From Paracoccus sp. M683 (GTDB lineage: Bacteria > Pseudomonadota > Alphaproteobacteria > Rhodobacterales > Rhodobacteraceae), in contig NZ_VKDF01000021.1 in NCBI RefSeq assembly GCF_007096355.1, positions 1 through 35,666 on the forward strand: a stretch of DNA of 35,666 bases. The letters run 5' to 3'. The notes beneath the pieces are model-generated. The model made no database searches and was not told the origin of the DNA. It worked only from the letters and a program-made list of their open reading frames with translations. Numbering within the stretch: position 1 is the stretch's first letter; each line of letters begins with the position of its first letter. The translations under genes and the position numbers were made by a program. Below are positions 8,584 through 16,579 of this stretch, in pieces.

Positions 8584-9482
8584 GCGTAGACCTTTGGCAG
8601 GGAATTCTGGCTGATCAGTACAATTTGCTGGTCCTGCGGCCGCCGCGCCGCCGGGTCCGTGTCGAGGCCGAGACGCTTGAGCGCATAGAACAGCAGCGCC
8701 TTGCGCACAGGAATCTGCGCGCGCTCGTTCTCCATCCCATAATCCATCTCGATCGCACGACGTTGCGTTGGAGAAAGATCAGGATGCGGCCCGATTTCCA
8801 GGATGACCTCCGTGTGCCAATCGACATCACTCTGAGGGTCGGCCGTGACCGGCCCGTGCTTGCCTGTTTCGACAATCCGGGAGAGCAGGAAATCCTTGAA
8901 CACCTGGTCATTCTGACAGAACGCACGGGCGTGCCAGCGAAACCCGTCGAAGGCCAGTGAGTGCGGCTCGATCCAGCGCGCGCTTGGCTCGGGGCGCGAC
9001 ATCGACTGGTAGGTTACCTCAAGAGCCGATGGCTCATGAATGGCGGTCAACACCTCGCGCAGGGTTTCGGACGCAATCCCCCGCGCGGGTGTCGGCGTGG
9101 TTCCATAGCCTGGAAACAGACAGATCCAGCTCTGCTCGCGCGAGACCAGGCCCTGATCGAGGGCACGCAGCTGAGCGAGATAGTCCTCGGCGGAAGGCTT
9201 TATGAAATGCGGCTTGAAGCTCCGACCCCGGACATAGGCACGCTGGCTCTTGTCATAGACGAGGTTTCGCTTCCACCGCTCTGCATAGCCCGTCAGGTCG
9301 AGGGATGCCTGCTGGAGTGAGATGCCGAAAGTTTCCATCAGGTCCGAGCGATTGATCCGGCCATGCCAGAACACCCGGAATTCGATGAACTCGTTACGCC
9401 GCTCCGCACCCCAGTTCAGCTGTTTGATCTGTCTGCGGGGCACACCGAGCCTTTCCTTCACCTGTTGCGAGTATAGAACCAT
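8580..9482 (-). CDS. WYL-domain transcriptional regulator, BrxR/CapW-like
   Basis: 300 residues. An N-terminal winged helix-turn-helix spans about 35-90, a WYL domain about 145-205 including FRWHARAFC at 181-189 and FKDFLLSRI at 195-203, and a WCX-like C-terminal domain about 222-295. This three-part layout is that of BrxR and CapW, known dimeric autorepressors that sit first in BREX, CBASS and other defence operons and respond to an unknown ligand or nucleic acid through the WYL pocket. The ATG at 9480-9482 is preceded by GAGGGA with 7 bases spacing. It heads the operon and its stop overlaps the methyltransferase start. The inference is that it represses the five-gene operon until infection. 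An activating role cannot be excluded. Confidence 0.85.
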   Translation of the reverse strand: MVLYSQQVKERLGVPRRQIKQLNWGAERRNEFIEFRVFWHGRINRSDLMETFGISLQQASLDLTGYAERWKRNLVYDKSQRAYVRGRSFKPHFIKPSAEDYLAQLRALDQGLVSREQSWICLFPGYGTTPTPARGIASETLREVLTAIHEPSALEVTYQSMSRPEPSARWIEPHSLAFDGFRWHARAFCQNDQVFKDFLLSRIVETGKHGPVTADPQSDVDWHTEVILEIGPHPDLSPTQRRAIEMDYGMENERAQIPVRKALLFYALKRLGLDTDPAARRPQDQQIVLISQNSLPKVYA

Positions 9483-9534
9483 AAATTAGTCCCTCGCAAT
9501 AAAATGATTCTGGTAGCTGAACAGCCTCTGATCG
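9483..9534 (-). promoter_or_regulatory. short leader and possible operator before the WYL-headed operon
   Basis: Only 52 bases separate the exonuclease stop from the WYL start. The segment is AT-rich next to the start, carries the ribosome binding site GAGGGA and contains a small palindrome, GCTG-AA-CAGC at 9516-9525. A BrxR-type repressor would be expected to bind here, but no strong promoter boxes are visible and the operon could also read through from the exonuclease gene. Confidence 0.3.
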
Positions 9535-10914
9535 TTAGCTTTCCGGCAGACCAAACTGTTGCAGGAATATCTCGATCTCGGCGACAAGTCCCAGATCGAG
9601 CCCTTCATCGGCCCGCATCTCGTCCAGAGCAGCGTGTGCGCGAACCGTGGTCATACATTCAGTCTCCCGGTCCTCCGGTGCAGACCAGCGCCCCCGCAAC
9701 CATGCCTCGTATTGCCCGCGCTCTTCGGTCGAGAGCAGATCGGGCGCGTGAAACGCAACGAGGCGGCGGCCGAGCTGGCGCAGGCGGGGGTCTGCAAGAC
9801 TGGACACGATCTCCTGCCGTCGACGCCAGTCCGCAGGCTGGAACTTGGCAAGGAGAGTCTTGTCCGCATGGCCGTAGAAGCCGTCATAGATCTGCTTTTC
9901 TACCGGAGGCAGCGGTGCCGCAGGATCTTTGGGGAAGCGGGCGGCCAGCGCCTGCGCGACCCGCGCCCGGAAGTCAGGAGCAGTAGCGATCACATGTGCC
10001 CGCTGCACCTGGATAGCGCTGGGCGTCGAGACCGAAAGTAAAGCGGGTGACTTATTGATCGAGAAGGCCCGGATGACCTTGGGTGTGGCATCGACGGCAG
10101 CAAAGAGCGTTGCGTCATCGACCGCAAGGAGATCTGCCGGATCAGTGGCATCAAGATCGAAGAAGGCCGCCTGATTGGCGTTGCTGGCCGACATGCCACA
10201 GAAGCAGCCGACGGTCGCGTGCGGCGGGCCGCCGCCAAAACGCTCCACCAGCGCCATGGGCTGGTAGGTTTCAAGGCTGGCTTGAACATGCGCCTTGTCC
10301 CGGTTGGCCAGCAATTCTGCCCAGAGCGCCGGGGCACGGTCGGCGATGCGGCGGGCGATGTGTATGGTCGCCTCGACATCGCCGAGCGCATCATGCGCAT
10401 CGTGTGCAGCAAAGCCGTTCAGCGGCGCTATGCGGTCCAAATTGAAGCGTAACCTGCCGTCCACCTCGACCGGCCACTCAAACAGGTCAGGCTGACGATA
10501 CCAGACGGCATAGAGCGCGGTCAGCACATCGAAGCGCGTGTTGCCGTTGAACTGGGTGGCGAAGATGTCGGGCTGCAGGTTTTGATAAAAGGCCTGGCGC
10601 AGCATTTCCTCATCGAAGCGGACGCTGTTGAAACCGGTCCAGATCGCGGGAGACCAGCGCTTGATCAGCGCGCCGATTTGCTGCGCAAGCTCGAAGAACG
10701 TCGGCAAAGCCGGGTCTAGGAGCTGCGCCGGGCGCACCCCGGTAACTGCAAGCGCCCAAGGCGACGGAATGACATGCGGCGCGATGCGGCAACGCAAATT
10801 GACGCGCTCGATCTCCGCGAGCGCATCATCCGTCAAAATGGCAGCGAATTGCAGGGGCTGATCGAATGCAGGGGAAGTGCCGGTCGTCTCCAGATCGTAG
10901 AAGGCAAAGGTCAT
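9535..10914 (-). CDS. Exodeoxyribonuclease I-like 3'-5' exonuclease (DEDDh)
   Basis: 459 residues, close to the 475 of E. coli ExoI. The exonuclease motifs are FYDLETTGT at the N-terminus (Asp7, Glu9), GFNSVRFDEE around residue 100 and HDAHDALGDVEA near 175-185, giving the DEDDh set. The ExoI-like SH3 and helical C-terminal parts also appear present, with QIYDGF and RLRQLGRRLVAF segments similar to the family. ExoI degrades single-stranded DNA from the 3' end. It lies 52 bases upstream of, and in the same direction as, the WYL-headed operon, so it could be a sixth component that degrades unwound DNA or simply a neighbouring repair gene. No strong ribosome binding site is seen before its ATG. 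Confidence 0.82.
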   Translation of the reverse strand: MTFAFYDLETTGTSPAFDQPLQFAAILTDDALAEIERVNLRCRIAPHVIPSPWALAVTGVRPAQLLDPALPTFFELAQQIGALIKRWSPAIWTGFNSVRFDEEMLRQAFYQNLQPDIFATQFNGNTRFDVLTALYAVWYRQPDLFEWPVEVDGRLRFNLDRIAPLNGFAAHDAHDALGDVEATIHIARRIADRAPALWAELLANRDKAHVQASLETYQPMALVERFGGGPPHATVGCFCGMSASNANQAAFFDLDATDPADLLAVDDATLFAAVDATPKVIRAFSINKSPALLSVSTPSAIQVQRAHVIATAPDFRARVAQALAARFPKDPAAPLPPVEKQIYDGFYGHADKTLLAKFQPADWRRRQEIVSSLADPRLRQLGRRLVAFHAPDLLSTEERGQYEAWLRGRWSAPEDRETECMTTVRAHAALDEMRADEGLDLGLVAEIEIFLQQFGLPES

Positions 10915-11104
10915 GGGGCACTATAACTTGTGGTCACCGTCGCGTCAGCATCGATGTTCCGGTCTGGACCTGTGGCCAACGACGACGGGTCGGACCTGTT
11001 CTGGGCCAATAAGTGCCGCTCTCAGTGCTCGCGTCGGTGACAATCCCACGGCCGGCGAATAGGCTGCGAAAAATATAAGGGCGCGATTCAGAAAGTGGGG
11101 ATAC

Positions 11105-13225
11105 GTGTCGGAAGGACCGATCGAGACAGCATTGGCGGAACTGTCGCGGCTGCAGGACGATGATAGTGCGCGCGGCGAGGTTCTCGACCGCGCAAGTTTT
11201 TCGATGCTGCATCGGCCAGCATTGGGTGGCCGTCTGGTCGCGAAGCTCTGCGCCACGAAGGAGAGTGCCCCGGAGCTGGAGCCACTCACCGAATTGCTGG
11301 CATCGGCACTGGATGCCGCACGTATCGCTAGGGAGAACCGAAAGAAGCGAGGTGATACCTTTCTAGAGGCCGTGGCAGATGCGGTCGAACTGGCTTCTGG
11401 CCAGGGGCGCCTGAGCCCCTTCCACCGCCTGCTCCTTGCAAGCGCATGGACCACGAACGGACTGCCCGCACCCACATCTCTGGAGGTTTCTGCCGCCGAT
11501 ATGATGCTCGCAGCGCCCAGTCCTGCCCCGCAGGATCGTGTCGCGGCGGAGGCGGCGCTGGAAGATCTGTTCCGCAGTCTGATCGAGCAGACCGAAGGCG
11601 ATGCGCTCGCGCTGCATGCAGCGCTGACCGAGACGTTCCCAGCAATGCCGTCGGCAATGCGTCAGCATGTCATTGCATGGTCGGTTGGACGATCGGAGCC
11701 GATCCACGCGAAGCTGGCATGTTTCTGGCTGCTCGATCCGTCAGCGCAGATCCGCGCTGCGGCGGCGCACGCCTTGGGCGAACGCGCCGCGACAGGCACG
11801 CTCTCGCAGGAGATAGCGGGCAAGATGGTGATCCTGCGCAGCTGGATGCCTCAGGACGAGGCCCGCGCCTCGGTGGACAAGGCATTGAAACTCGCCATGC
11901 GGTCGGGTCTGGCGACCGGCGCGTCAGCCAAGCCGTGGACTATCCATTCGGTCATGGCCACACTGCCCGATGGCGGCGGCGCGCAAAGCCTCATGATCGC
12001 GCTGCAGTCGGGCGGCAGCCGCAAGACCGCGATGCTGCTCTTCAAGCAGGGCCACGGGGTCAAGGACGCCTACACCGTGCCCTGCAAATCGGCGAACGAA
12101 CAGAAGGCGCTGTTAAGCCGCATCAGCCAGGAGACCGGCGCGGTCAAGGTGCCCCTCTCCTGGCTCGAAGGCAGCCTCGCCATGGCGCTGGCCGATGGCC
12201 TTGCAGCAGGGTTGCCCCCGGCCGCGGGCCTCATCGAGGTGGCGGAACTTTGCGGCCTCGATAAGCTGCGGCCGGAAGCGGTCACGACCGAGGCCCTGAT
12301 CGCGGCGCTGCCCGTCGCGGAACGCATACGCGGTCTCTCGGCTCCGGCGCAAGGCAAGCTGATCAATGCCAGCGAGGGCTGGTGGGATCGCCATGAGATC
12401 GTCCAGAGTTGGTTCGAGGAAAGTGATCATGCGCATGAGGTGCTCGAGGGCCGCCACAACCCGCGCGCGCTGGACGCGGCGCTCTGGCGATGGCTCGAGA
12501 CCCGGCGCGACTTCTGGGCGCGGCTTGTCGCGCGGGCGGCAGATGTGCTGGCCGCAAGCGACCACCCGGACGCCGCCAGCTTCACGGCCACGGCAATGGC
12601 GCTCCTCGAAGGACGCGATCTGAAGAAGATCCCGGTCATGGCCGATGTCCACGACCAGACAATCGAGGCGTGGGTGTTCGACGATCCTGACGTGGATCAG
12701 GACGCCACGCTTGAGGAATGGGTGGAAGAGGCGGAGGCAGATGCGCCAAAGCCGGAGCGGAAGGGCGAACTGGCGCGCCTCGTGAAAGGCTCGGCGATCA
12801 CGGCGGACTGGATAGACGGGTTCCTGATGTCGGCCACCATCGCGCCGAAGGTGATCGCGCCGAACAGGTGGCTACCCGAGATCCTCGGCAGCGCCATTGG
12901 CAACCTCACGTCGGATAGTATCCAGCGCTTCGCCGATCTGATCCTGATGCGCGCGAACGCCTGCTTGGACCAAGCGAAAGAGGCTGCGGAGTTTTCAGCG
13001 GCGATGTCCGCGCGAAGCCAGATGGCCATGCGGGACTGGGCGGCCGGGTTCAGTTATGCCTGTGGGCATTTCCGATCATCCTGGCCCGCAAAGTCGACCG
13101 GCCCGGATGATCGGGCGATGATGCAGCGCGTTGCCGATGCGATGGCCACGGGCTTCAGCGCTGCCGAGGTGAAGGCGCTCAGCCAGTGGATAGCCGCGCG
13201 CCATAATCGAAACTGCGGTTCCTGA
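11105..13225 (+). CDS. Large helical-repeat protein with C-terminal UPF0149/YecA-like domain
   Basis: 706 residues starting with GTG. The first part, to about 300, is rich in Ala/Leu helices and contains HEAT-like segments such as PSAQIRAAAAHALGE. Near 565-600 the sequence DWIDGFLMSATIAP followed by NRWLPEILG matches the core of the UPF0149/YecA family. The Cys-rich SEC-C tail that many YecA proteins carry is absent. No catalytic motif is seen and the function is unknown. It is divergent from the exonuclease gene across a 190-base gap, has the high GC of the backbone, and is followed by a hairpin at 13238-13258. The domain call is moderately sure and no function is assigned. Confidence 0.65.
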   Translation: MSEGPIETALAELSRLQDDDSARGEVLDRASFSMLHRPALGGRLVAKLCATKESAPELEPLTELLASALDAARIARENRKKRGDTFLEAVADAVELASGQGRLSPFHRLLLASAWTTNGLPAPTSLEVSAADMMLAAPSPAPQDRVAAEAALEDLFRSLIEQTEGDALALHAALTETFPAMPSAMRQHVIAWSVGRSEPIHAKLACFWLLDPSAQIRAAAAHALGERAATGTLSQEIAGKMVILRSWMPQDEARASVDKALKLAMRSGLATGASAKPWTIHSVMATLPDGGGAQSLMIALQSGGSRKTAMLLFKQGHGVKDAYTVPCKSANEQKALLSRISQETGAVKVPLSWLEGSLAMALADGLAAGLPPAAGLIEVAELCGLDKLRPEAVTTEALIAALPVAERIRGLSAPAQGKLINASEGWWDRHEIVQSWFEESDHAHEVLEGRHNPRALDAALWRWLETRRDFWARLVARAADVLAASDHPDAASFTATAMALLEGRDLKKIPVMADVHDQTIEAWVFDDPDVDQDATLEEWVEEAEADAPKPERKGELARLVKGSAITADWIDGFLMSATIAPKVIAPNRWLPEILGSAIGNLTSDSIQRFADLILMRANACLDQAKEAAEFSAAMSARSQMAMRDWAAGFSYACGHFRSSWPAKSTGPDDRAMMQRVADAMATGFSAAEVKALSQWIAARHNRNCGS

Positions 13226-13237
13226 AGCCCGCGACTT

Positions 13238-13258
13238 CCGCCGAATTTCGTTCGGTGG
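13238..13258 (+). terminator. hairpin after the YecA-like gene
   Basis: CCGCCGAA at 13238-13245 pairs with TTCGGTGG at 13251-13258 around a 5-base loop, with one G-T pair. It lies 12 bases after the stop codon. The following bases are G-rich rather than T-rich, so Rho-independent termination is only possible, not clear. Confidence 0.4.
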
Positions 13259-13382
13259 GGGGAACGCAGGAGTTCTTGTGCCACGCATCCTGCGGAACTG
13301 AGGCTTCCCGTCGGCGCTGAAAGTGGTGCTGTATGAGAGGAATCGCAACAGAGGCACACATTTGGAAAGCGACGATGTCCCC

Positions 13383-14369
13383 TCAGGCGTTCGGTTGTAA
13401 TGCTGACGAGGTTTTCCCCATCGCTCGAGCCATGCTCAACAGGCGCCTGCAGGCCGGATTATCGTTTCTATCCGACCAGACCATGCTGAAGGGCAGCACT
13501 TCATCCGCCAGTTGCCGGAATGCGATCCCCGGAAACTGCCCAACGGTGGTGGCTTCGCTTGTCAGCGTTAGCCCCCGACCGACAGCTACCAGCGACAGGA
13601 TATTGTCGCGGCCCACATGCTGGGATTGAATGTCAGGGTGATGACCGAGACCGGCAAGGTGAGCAACCAGATAGTCGTGGATCTCCTGGCCCGGTGCGAC
13701 ATCGCTCACGATGAAGCGTTCACCTGTCAGATCAGGCCATTCGAGTTCGGCTTTGGCGGCCAAGGGATGGCCAGCAGGCAGCACCACGAAGACCCGTTCG
13801 CACCAGAGATGCTCCGTTTCGCAGCCATCCCAGGGTGCCGTTCCGGTTATGAAAGCGATGTCCAGATCCAACTGCCGGACGGCAGCGACGTGCTCGGACG
13901 GATTTCCATCTATAAGATCGACCTGAACGGTCGGATGGCGCGTCCCGAACCGTCGCAGGAGGTTAAACAGAAATCCCGACGCCAGCGAAGAAAATATCCC
14001 GACCTTGAGCAGTCCCTGGTCAGCCCGACCGACCGCGGCAACCTTGGTCACGCCGATGTCGATCTGCCGAAGAGCATGCCGGGCGCTGCGCAGAAACTCC
14101 TGCCCGGCGACCGTCAGCCGCACCCCGCCCGAATGTCGTATGAATAGTGAGGCACCCAATTCATCCTCAAGGTCGCGGATCTGGCGGCTGACCGATGATT
14201 CATTGATGTCCAAGGCGATTGCAGCCTTGCGGAAGCTCCCGTGGTCGGCCGCAGCAAGGAAATGCCGCAACTGGCGCAACCGGATTGTGCTCTTACCAGC
14301 GCTGCCCTCGACAATACGCGCGAGGACGGAGCTACCAGATGGGGCGTCCCTGTTTCGGTGCATAGGCAT
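13383..14369 (-). CDS. LysR-family transcriptional regulator
   Basis: 328 residues if the first ATG is used. The N-terminal helix-turn-helix is typical: LRQLRHFLAAADHGSFRKAA, then INESSVSRQIRDLEDELG, then LFIRHSGGVRLT. The rest fits the periplasmic-binding-like effector domain, with RFIVSDVAPGQE and the C-terminal half intact. The 30 residues before the LRQLRHF segment have no match to usual LysR starts, so an internal TTG just before RQLRHF may be the true start. A LysR gene near the trbI/DUF2274 end is a frequent companion of Trb-type integrative elements, from recollection, suggesting a role in control of transfer. Its target is not known. It is divergent from the TetR gene. Confidence 0.85.
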   Translation of the reverse strand: MPMHRNRDAPSGSSVLARIVEGSAGKSTIRLRQLRHFLAAADHGSFRKAAIALDINESSVSRQIRDLEDELGASLFIRHSGGVRLTVAGQEFLRSARHALRQIDIGVTKVAAVGRADQGLLKVGIFSSLASGFLFNLLRRFGTRHPTVQVDLIDGNPSEHVAAVRQLDLDIAFITGTAPWDGCETEHLWCERVFVVLPAGHPLAAKAELEWPDLTGERFIVSDVAPGQEIHDYLVAHLAGLGHHPDIQSQHVGRDNILSLVAVGRGLTLTSEATTVGQFPGIAFRQLADEVLPFSMVWSDRNDNPACRRLLSMARAMGKTSSALQPNA

Positions 14370-14600
14370 GGCACATCATCCCGAACCGCAGTCGTCTTCT
14401 GGCCAGCGCTCGGTCGCGGCCTGCCAGCGAAGGCGATGGTGCGTGCCGTGATGGCCAGGTTCATACGCGACCATCTGCCGTCCTCCACACCTCAAACTTA
14501 ATACCATTCAGTTCCCAGATGGTGCTGCTTGACATCGGCTCCGTCAACGAAAAAAATAAATCGTATTCAGTTTCAGCGGACAGTCGCAACAGGGATCTCG
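14370..14600. promoter_or_regulatory. divergent LysR/TetR promoter region
   Basis: The right half is markedly AT-rich. A TTGACA box at 14529-14534 is followed after 17 bases by the A-rich AAAAAT, a weak rightward sigma-70-like promoter for the TetR gene. The 8-mer ATTCAGTT occurs twice, at 14506-14513 and 14565-14572, possible regulator half-sites. No extended palindrome was found. Confidence 0.35.
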
Positions 14601-15233
14601 ATGGCTCGCCCCCGAAAAGAGCAGGAACTTGATATTGCTCGCCGTGCGGTCGAGGAAACGATCCGTCTGCTGGCACAGCAAGGCGACTTCGATGTTCCAC
14701 TGACCTCGGTGGCACAGGCCGTGGGCTGCACGGCGCCGGCCCTTTACGGCCATTTCCGCAACAAGAATGCTTTACTGCGCGCGGCGCGCGACGAAGGATT
14801 TGGACGCCTCTACAACGAGAAGTTCGCGGTTTTCGAACAGATGCGAGGCGATCCGTTCGGCTATTTGCGCGATGGCAGCTATGCCTATGCGCGCTTCGCC
14901 CTGGAGAACCCCACTCTGTACCGGCTGATGTTCTCACCGCCCCCGAAGCTTGGGGTGAGCGATGATCCGTGGTCAAGCGAAGCGGGTCGTCAGGTCCTGA
15001 GTCTGCTGCTGACAGGCCTGCGCTCATCTCAGGAGCATGGTTACTTGCCGGGTGCTGACCTGCAACGCTACGGCTTCATGTTCTGGTCAACGATCCATGG
15101 AGCGGTCAGTCTGAACATTCAGAACCGCCTGCTGGACCACGCGGCGAAGTGGGACTCGACGCAGAGCGTGATAGACGCGCTCATGGAGATGATCGCGGCA
15201 ACCGGCCCGGCCAAACACCCGATCACGTCATGA
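14601..15233 (+). CDS. TetR/AcrR-family transcriptional regulator
   Basis: 210 residues from the ATG at 14601. A TTG 72 bases upstream is in frame but coincides with the TTGACA promoter box, so it is unlikely to be the start; AGGG at 14591-14594 is a plausible ribosome binding site for the ATG. The N-terminal HTH is clear: TSVAQAVGCTAPALYGHFRNKNAL is the TetR recognition helix with the Y-x-H-F signature. The C-terminal part, with FALENPTLYRLMFSPPP and FMFWSTIHGAVSL, fits the WHG (TetR_C_33) ligand domain. Such proteins are usually local repressors. No efflux pump is adjacent, so the target could be itself, the LysR gene or the transfer operon. Its 3' end overlaps the convergent DUF2274 gene by 6 bases. 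Confidence 0.85.
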   Translation: MARPRKEQELDIARRAVEETIRLLAQQGDFDVPLTSVAQAVGCTAPALYGHFRNKNALLRAARDEGFGRLYNEKFAVFEQMRGDPFGYLRDGSYAYARFALENPTLYRLMFSPPPKLGVSDDPWSSEAGRQVLSLLLTGLRSSQEHGYLPGADLQRYGFMFWSTIHGAVSLNIQNRLLDHAAKWDSTQSVIDALMEMIAATGPAKHPITS

Positions 15234-15449
15234 GCGGATCTTTCGCGCCTTTGCAAAGCCACGATCCGTGGCGATGAACCGCTCCAACATCGGTACGATC
15301 AGCCTGACGGGATCGGCGGTGGGCTGGCCGGTCTCGCGGGCCAGTACCTCGGCATAGGCGACCAGATCGCGGTGAAGCGACGCGGGCAGTTCCACCGTCA
15401 CCTTCACGGGCTTGTCGTCGGGGAGCGGGCCGAGTTTCAGCTTTGTCAT
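15228..15449 (-). CDS. DUF2274 small protein, last gene of the trb operon
   Basis: 73 residues beginning MTKLKLGPLPDDKPVKVTVE. DUF2274 proteins of this size are almost always found directly after trbI in Trb-type elements of alpha- and gammaproteobacteria. The pattern of a beta strand (KVTVELP) followed by two helices resembles a ribbon-helix-helix fold, so a DNA-binding or regulatory role is plausible but unproven. A longer in-frame start inside trbI exists, but the ATG at 15447-15449 sits next to the trbI stop, as expected for coupled genes, and begins the conserved part. The gene overlaps the TetR gene tail to tail. Confidence 0.8.
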   Translation of the reverse strand: MTKLKLGPLPDDKPVKVTVELPASLHRDLVAYAEVLARETGQPTADPVRLIVPMLERFIATDRGFAKARKIRS

Positions 15450-15451
15450 GG

Positions 15452-16579
15452 TCAACCTCCTGCCGGCTCGAATACCAGATCGCGGGTGACGATGATCCTG
15501 ACCGGGTAGCCAGGACGGATCGTCAGTGTCGGTACGACCTGCAACTGGCGCTGGACGATCTGCTGACCCGCCTGGTTGATGGTATCCTGCGCCCCGTCGC
15601 GTATGGCGCGGATCAGTCGATCCTCGTCGCTGCTGGCCAATTCCGCACCGACCGCAAGCAAGGTCGAGAGGCCAGCGGCCCGCATCAGATCCCACCAGTG
15701 GTAATCCACGCCATCCTCAAGCCCGGCGTAACCGGAAGCGTCCGCACCCGGCAGGCGCTCCAGGACGATGGAGCGGCCGCCGGGCAGGATCAGGCGATTC
15801 CAGACCAACAGGACGCGGCGCTGGCCGAAGGTCACACCGTCATCATATTGGCCGATGATGCGCGTTCCCTGCGGGATCAGCAACAAGCTGCCGGTCGGGC
15901 TGTCATAGACGTTCTCGGTCACTTGGGCCGTGATCTGGCCGGGCAGATCGGAACGGATGCCGGTGATAAGCGCCGCCGGGATCACCGCCCCGGCCTGAAG
16001 GATATAGGGCGATGCCGGTGGTGCGACGCGATCCGGGGCGACGGTTTGCCGGTCCACAGGCCCGTTGAGAAAAGCGGTATGGCGATCCTGCGCTGGAGCC
16101 TGACCACCGAGATCGAGACCCGCGAGGCCGGGCATGGTCGTTCCCGGCGTCGCTCCAGCCCGCGGGCCAGACTGGAAGAACACGCCGCTCAGACGAGCGG
16201 CTTCTTCCTCGGCGAGACGACGCTGCTCATCTGGATCAACGGCGGGCGCCGTGATGGTCGGTGGCGCGACCGGCTGCCCCCGATTCTGCGCCTCAAGTAT
16301 CGGGCGACCGAGATCGCCCGGCAACGCCGGTCCCAGGACCGGGCCGGTATAGTCGCGCGGCAGGCCGGCAAGCCCATCTGCTGTGGGGCGGTTCTCGGTC
16401 GAATAGAGTTCGCCGCCGCCCGGCCCGGCATCGCGGGTCTGGAGAGCGTAGATCAGTGCCCCGCCAATGCCGAGAAGGGCAACGGCTCCGGCGCCTGCCA
16501 GCACCTTGCGGGACAGGCGGGTGACGCGGGGCGGCTCGGCGCGCAACCGCATGGGGGCTGCGGTGTCGGTATCGCTCAT
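15452..16579 (-). CDS. trbI: TrbI, VirB10-like T4SS core protein
   Basis: 375 residues from the ATG at 16577-16579, which overlaps the trbG stop as ATGA. A short cytoplasmic start is followed by one membrane segment (VLAGAGAVALLGIGGALIY, about 26-44), a Pro/Gln-rich periplasmic linker and the conserved VirB10 C-terminal beta-barrel domain with IPQGTRIIGQYD and TIRPGYPVRIIVTRDL. VirB10/TrbI spans both membranes and links the inner-membrane ATPases to the outer-membrane core ring. Length is a little short for the family but all conserved blocks are present. Confidence 0.92.
   Translation of the reverse strand: MSDTDTAAPMRLRAEPPRVTRLSRKVLAGAGAVALLGIGGALIYALQTRDAGPGGGELYSTENRPTADGLAGLPRDYTGPVLGPALPGDLGRPILEAQNRGQPVAPPTITAPAVDPDEQRRLAEEEAARLSGVFFQSGPRAGATPGTTMPGLAGLDLGGQAPAQDRHTAFLNGPVDRQTVAPDRVAPPASPYILQAGAVIPAALITGIRSDLPGQITAQVTENVYDSPTGSLLLIPQGTRIIGQYDDGVTFGQRRVLLVWNRLILPGGRSIVLERLPGADASGYAGLEDGVDYHWWDLMRAAGLSTLLAVGAELASSDEDRLIRAIRDGAQDTINQAGQQIVQRQLQVVPTLTIRPGYPVRIIVTRDLVFEPAGG

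Noticed and set aside
7033..8589. A 518-codon open frame on the + strand opposite the methyltransferase
   Set aside because: Antisense to clear methyltransferase motifs, with no recognisable domain.
288..9482. Assignment of the left operon to BREX, DISARM, Dnd/Ssp or Hachiman
   Set aside because: A WYL regulator and methyltransferase recall BREX, but PglZ, BrxC and BrxL are absent. DISARM helicase and DUF1998 genes, dndBCDE, and the DUF1837 HamA are also absent.
14529..14600. TTG as the start of the TetR gene
   Set aside because: The TTG is part of a TTGACA promoter box and the added residues do not resemble TetR N-termini; the ATG at 14601 fits the family.
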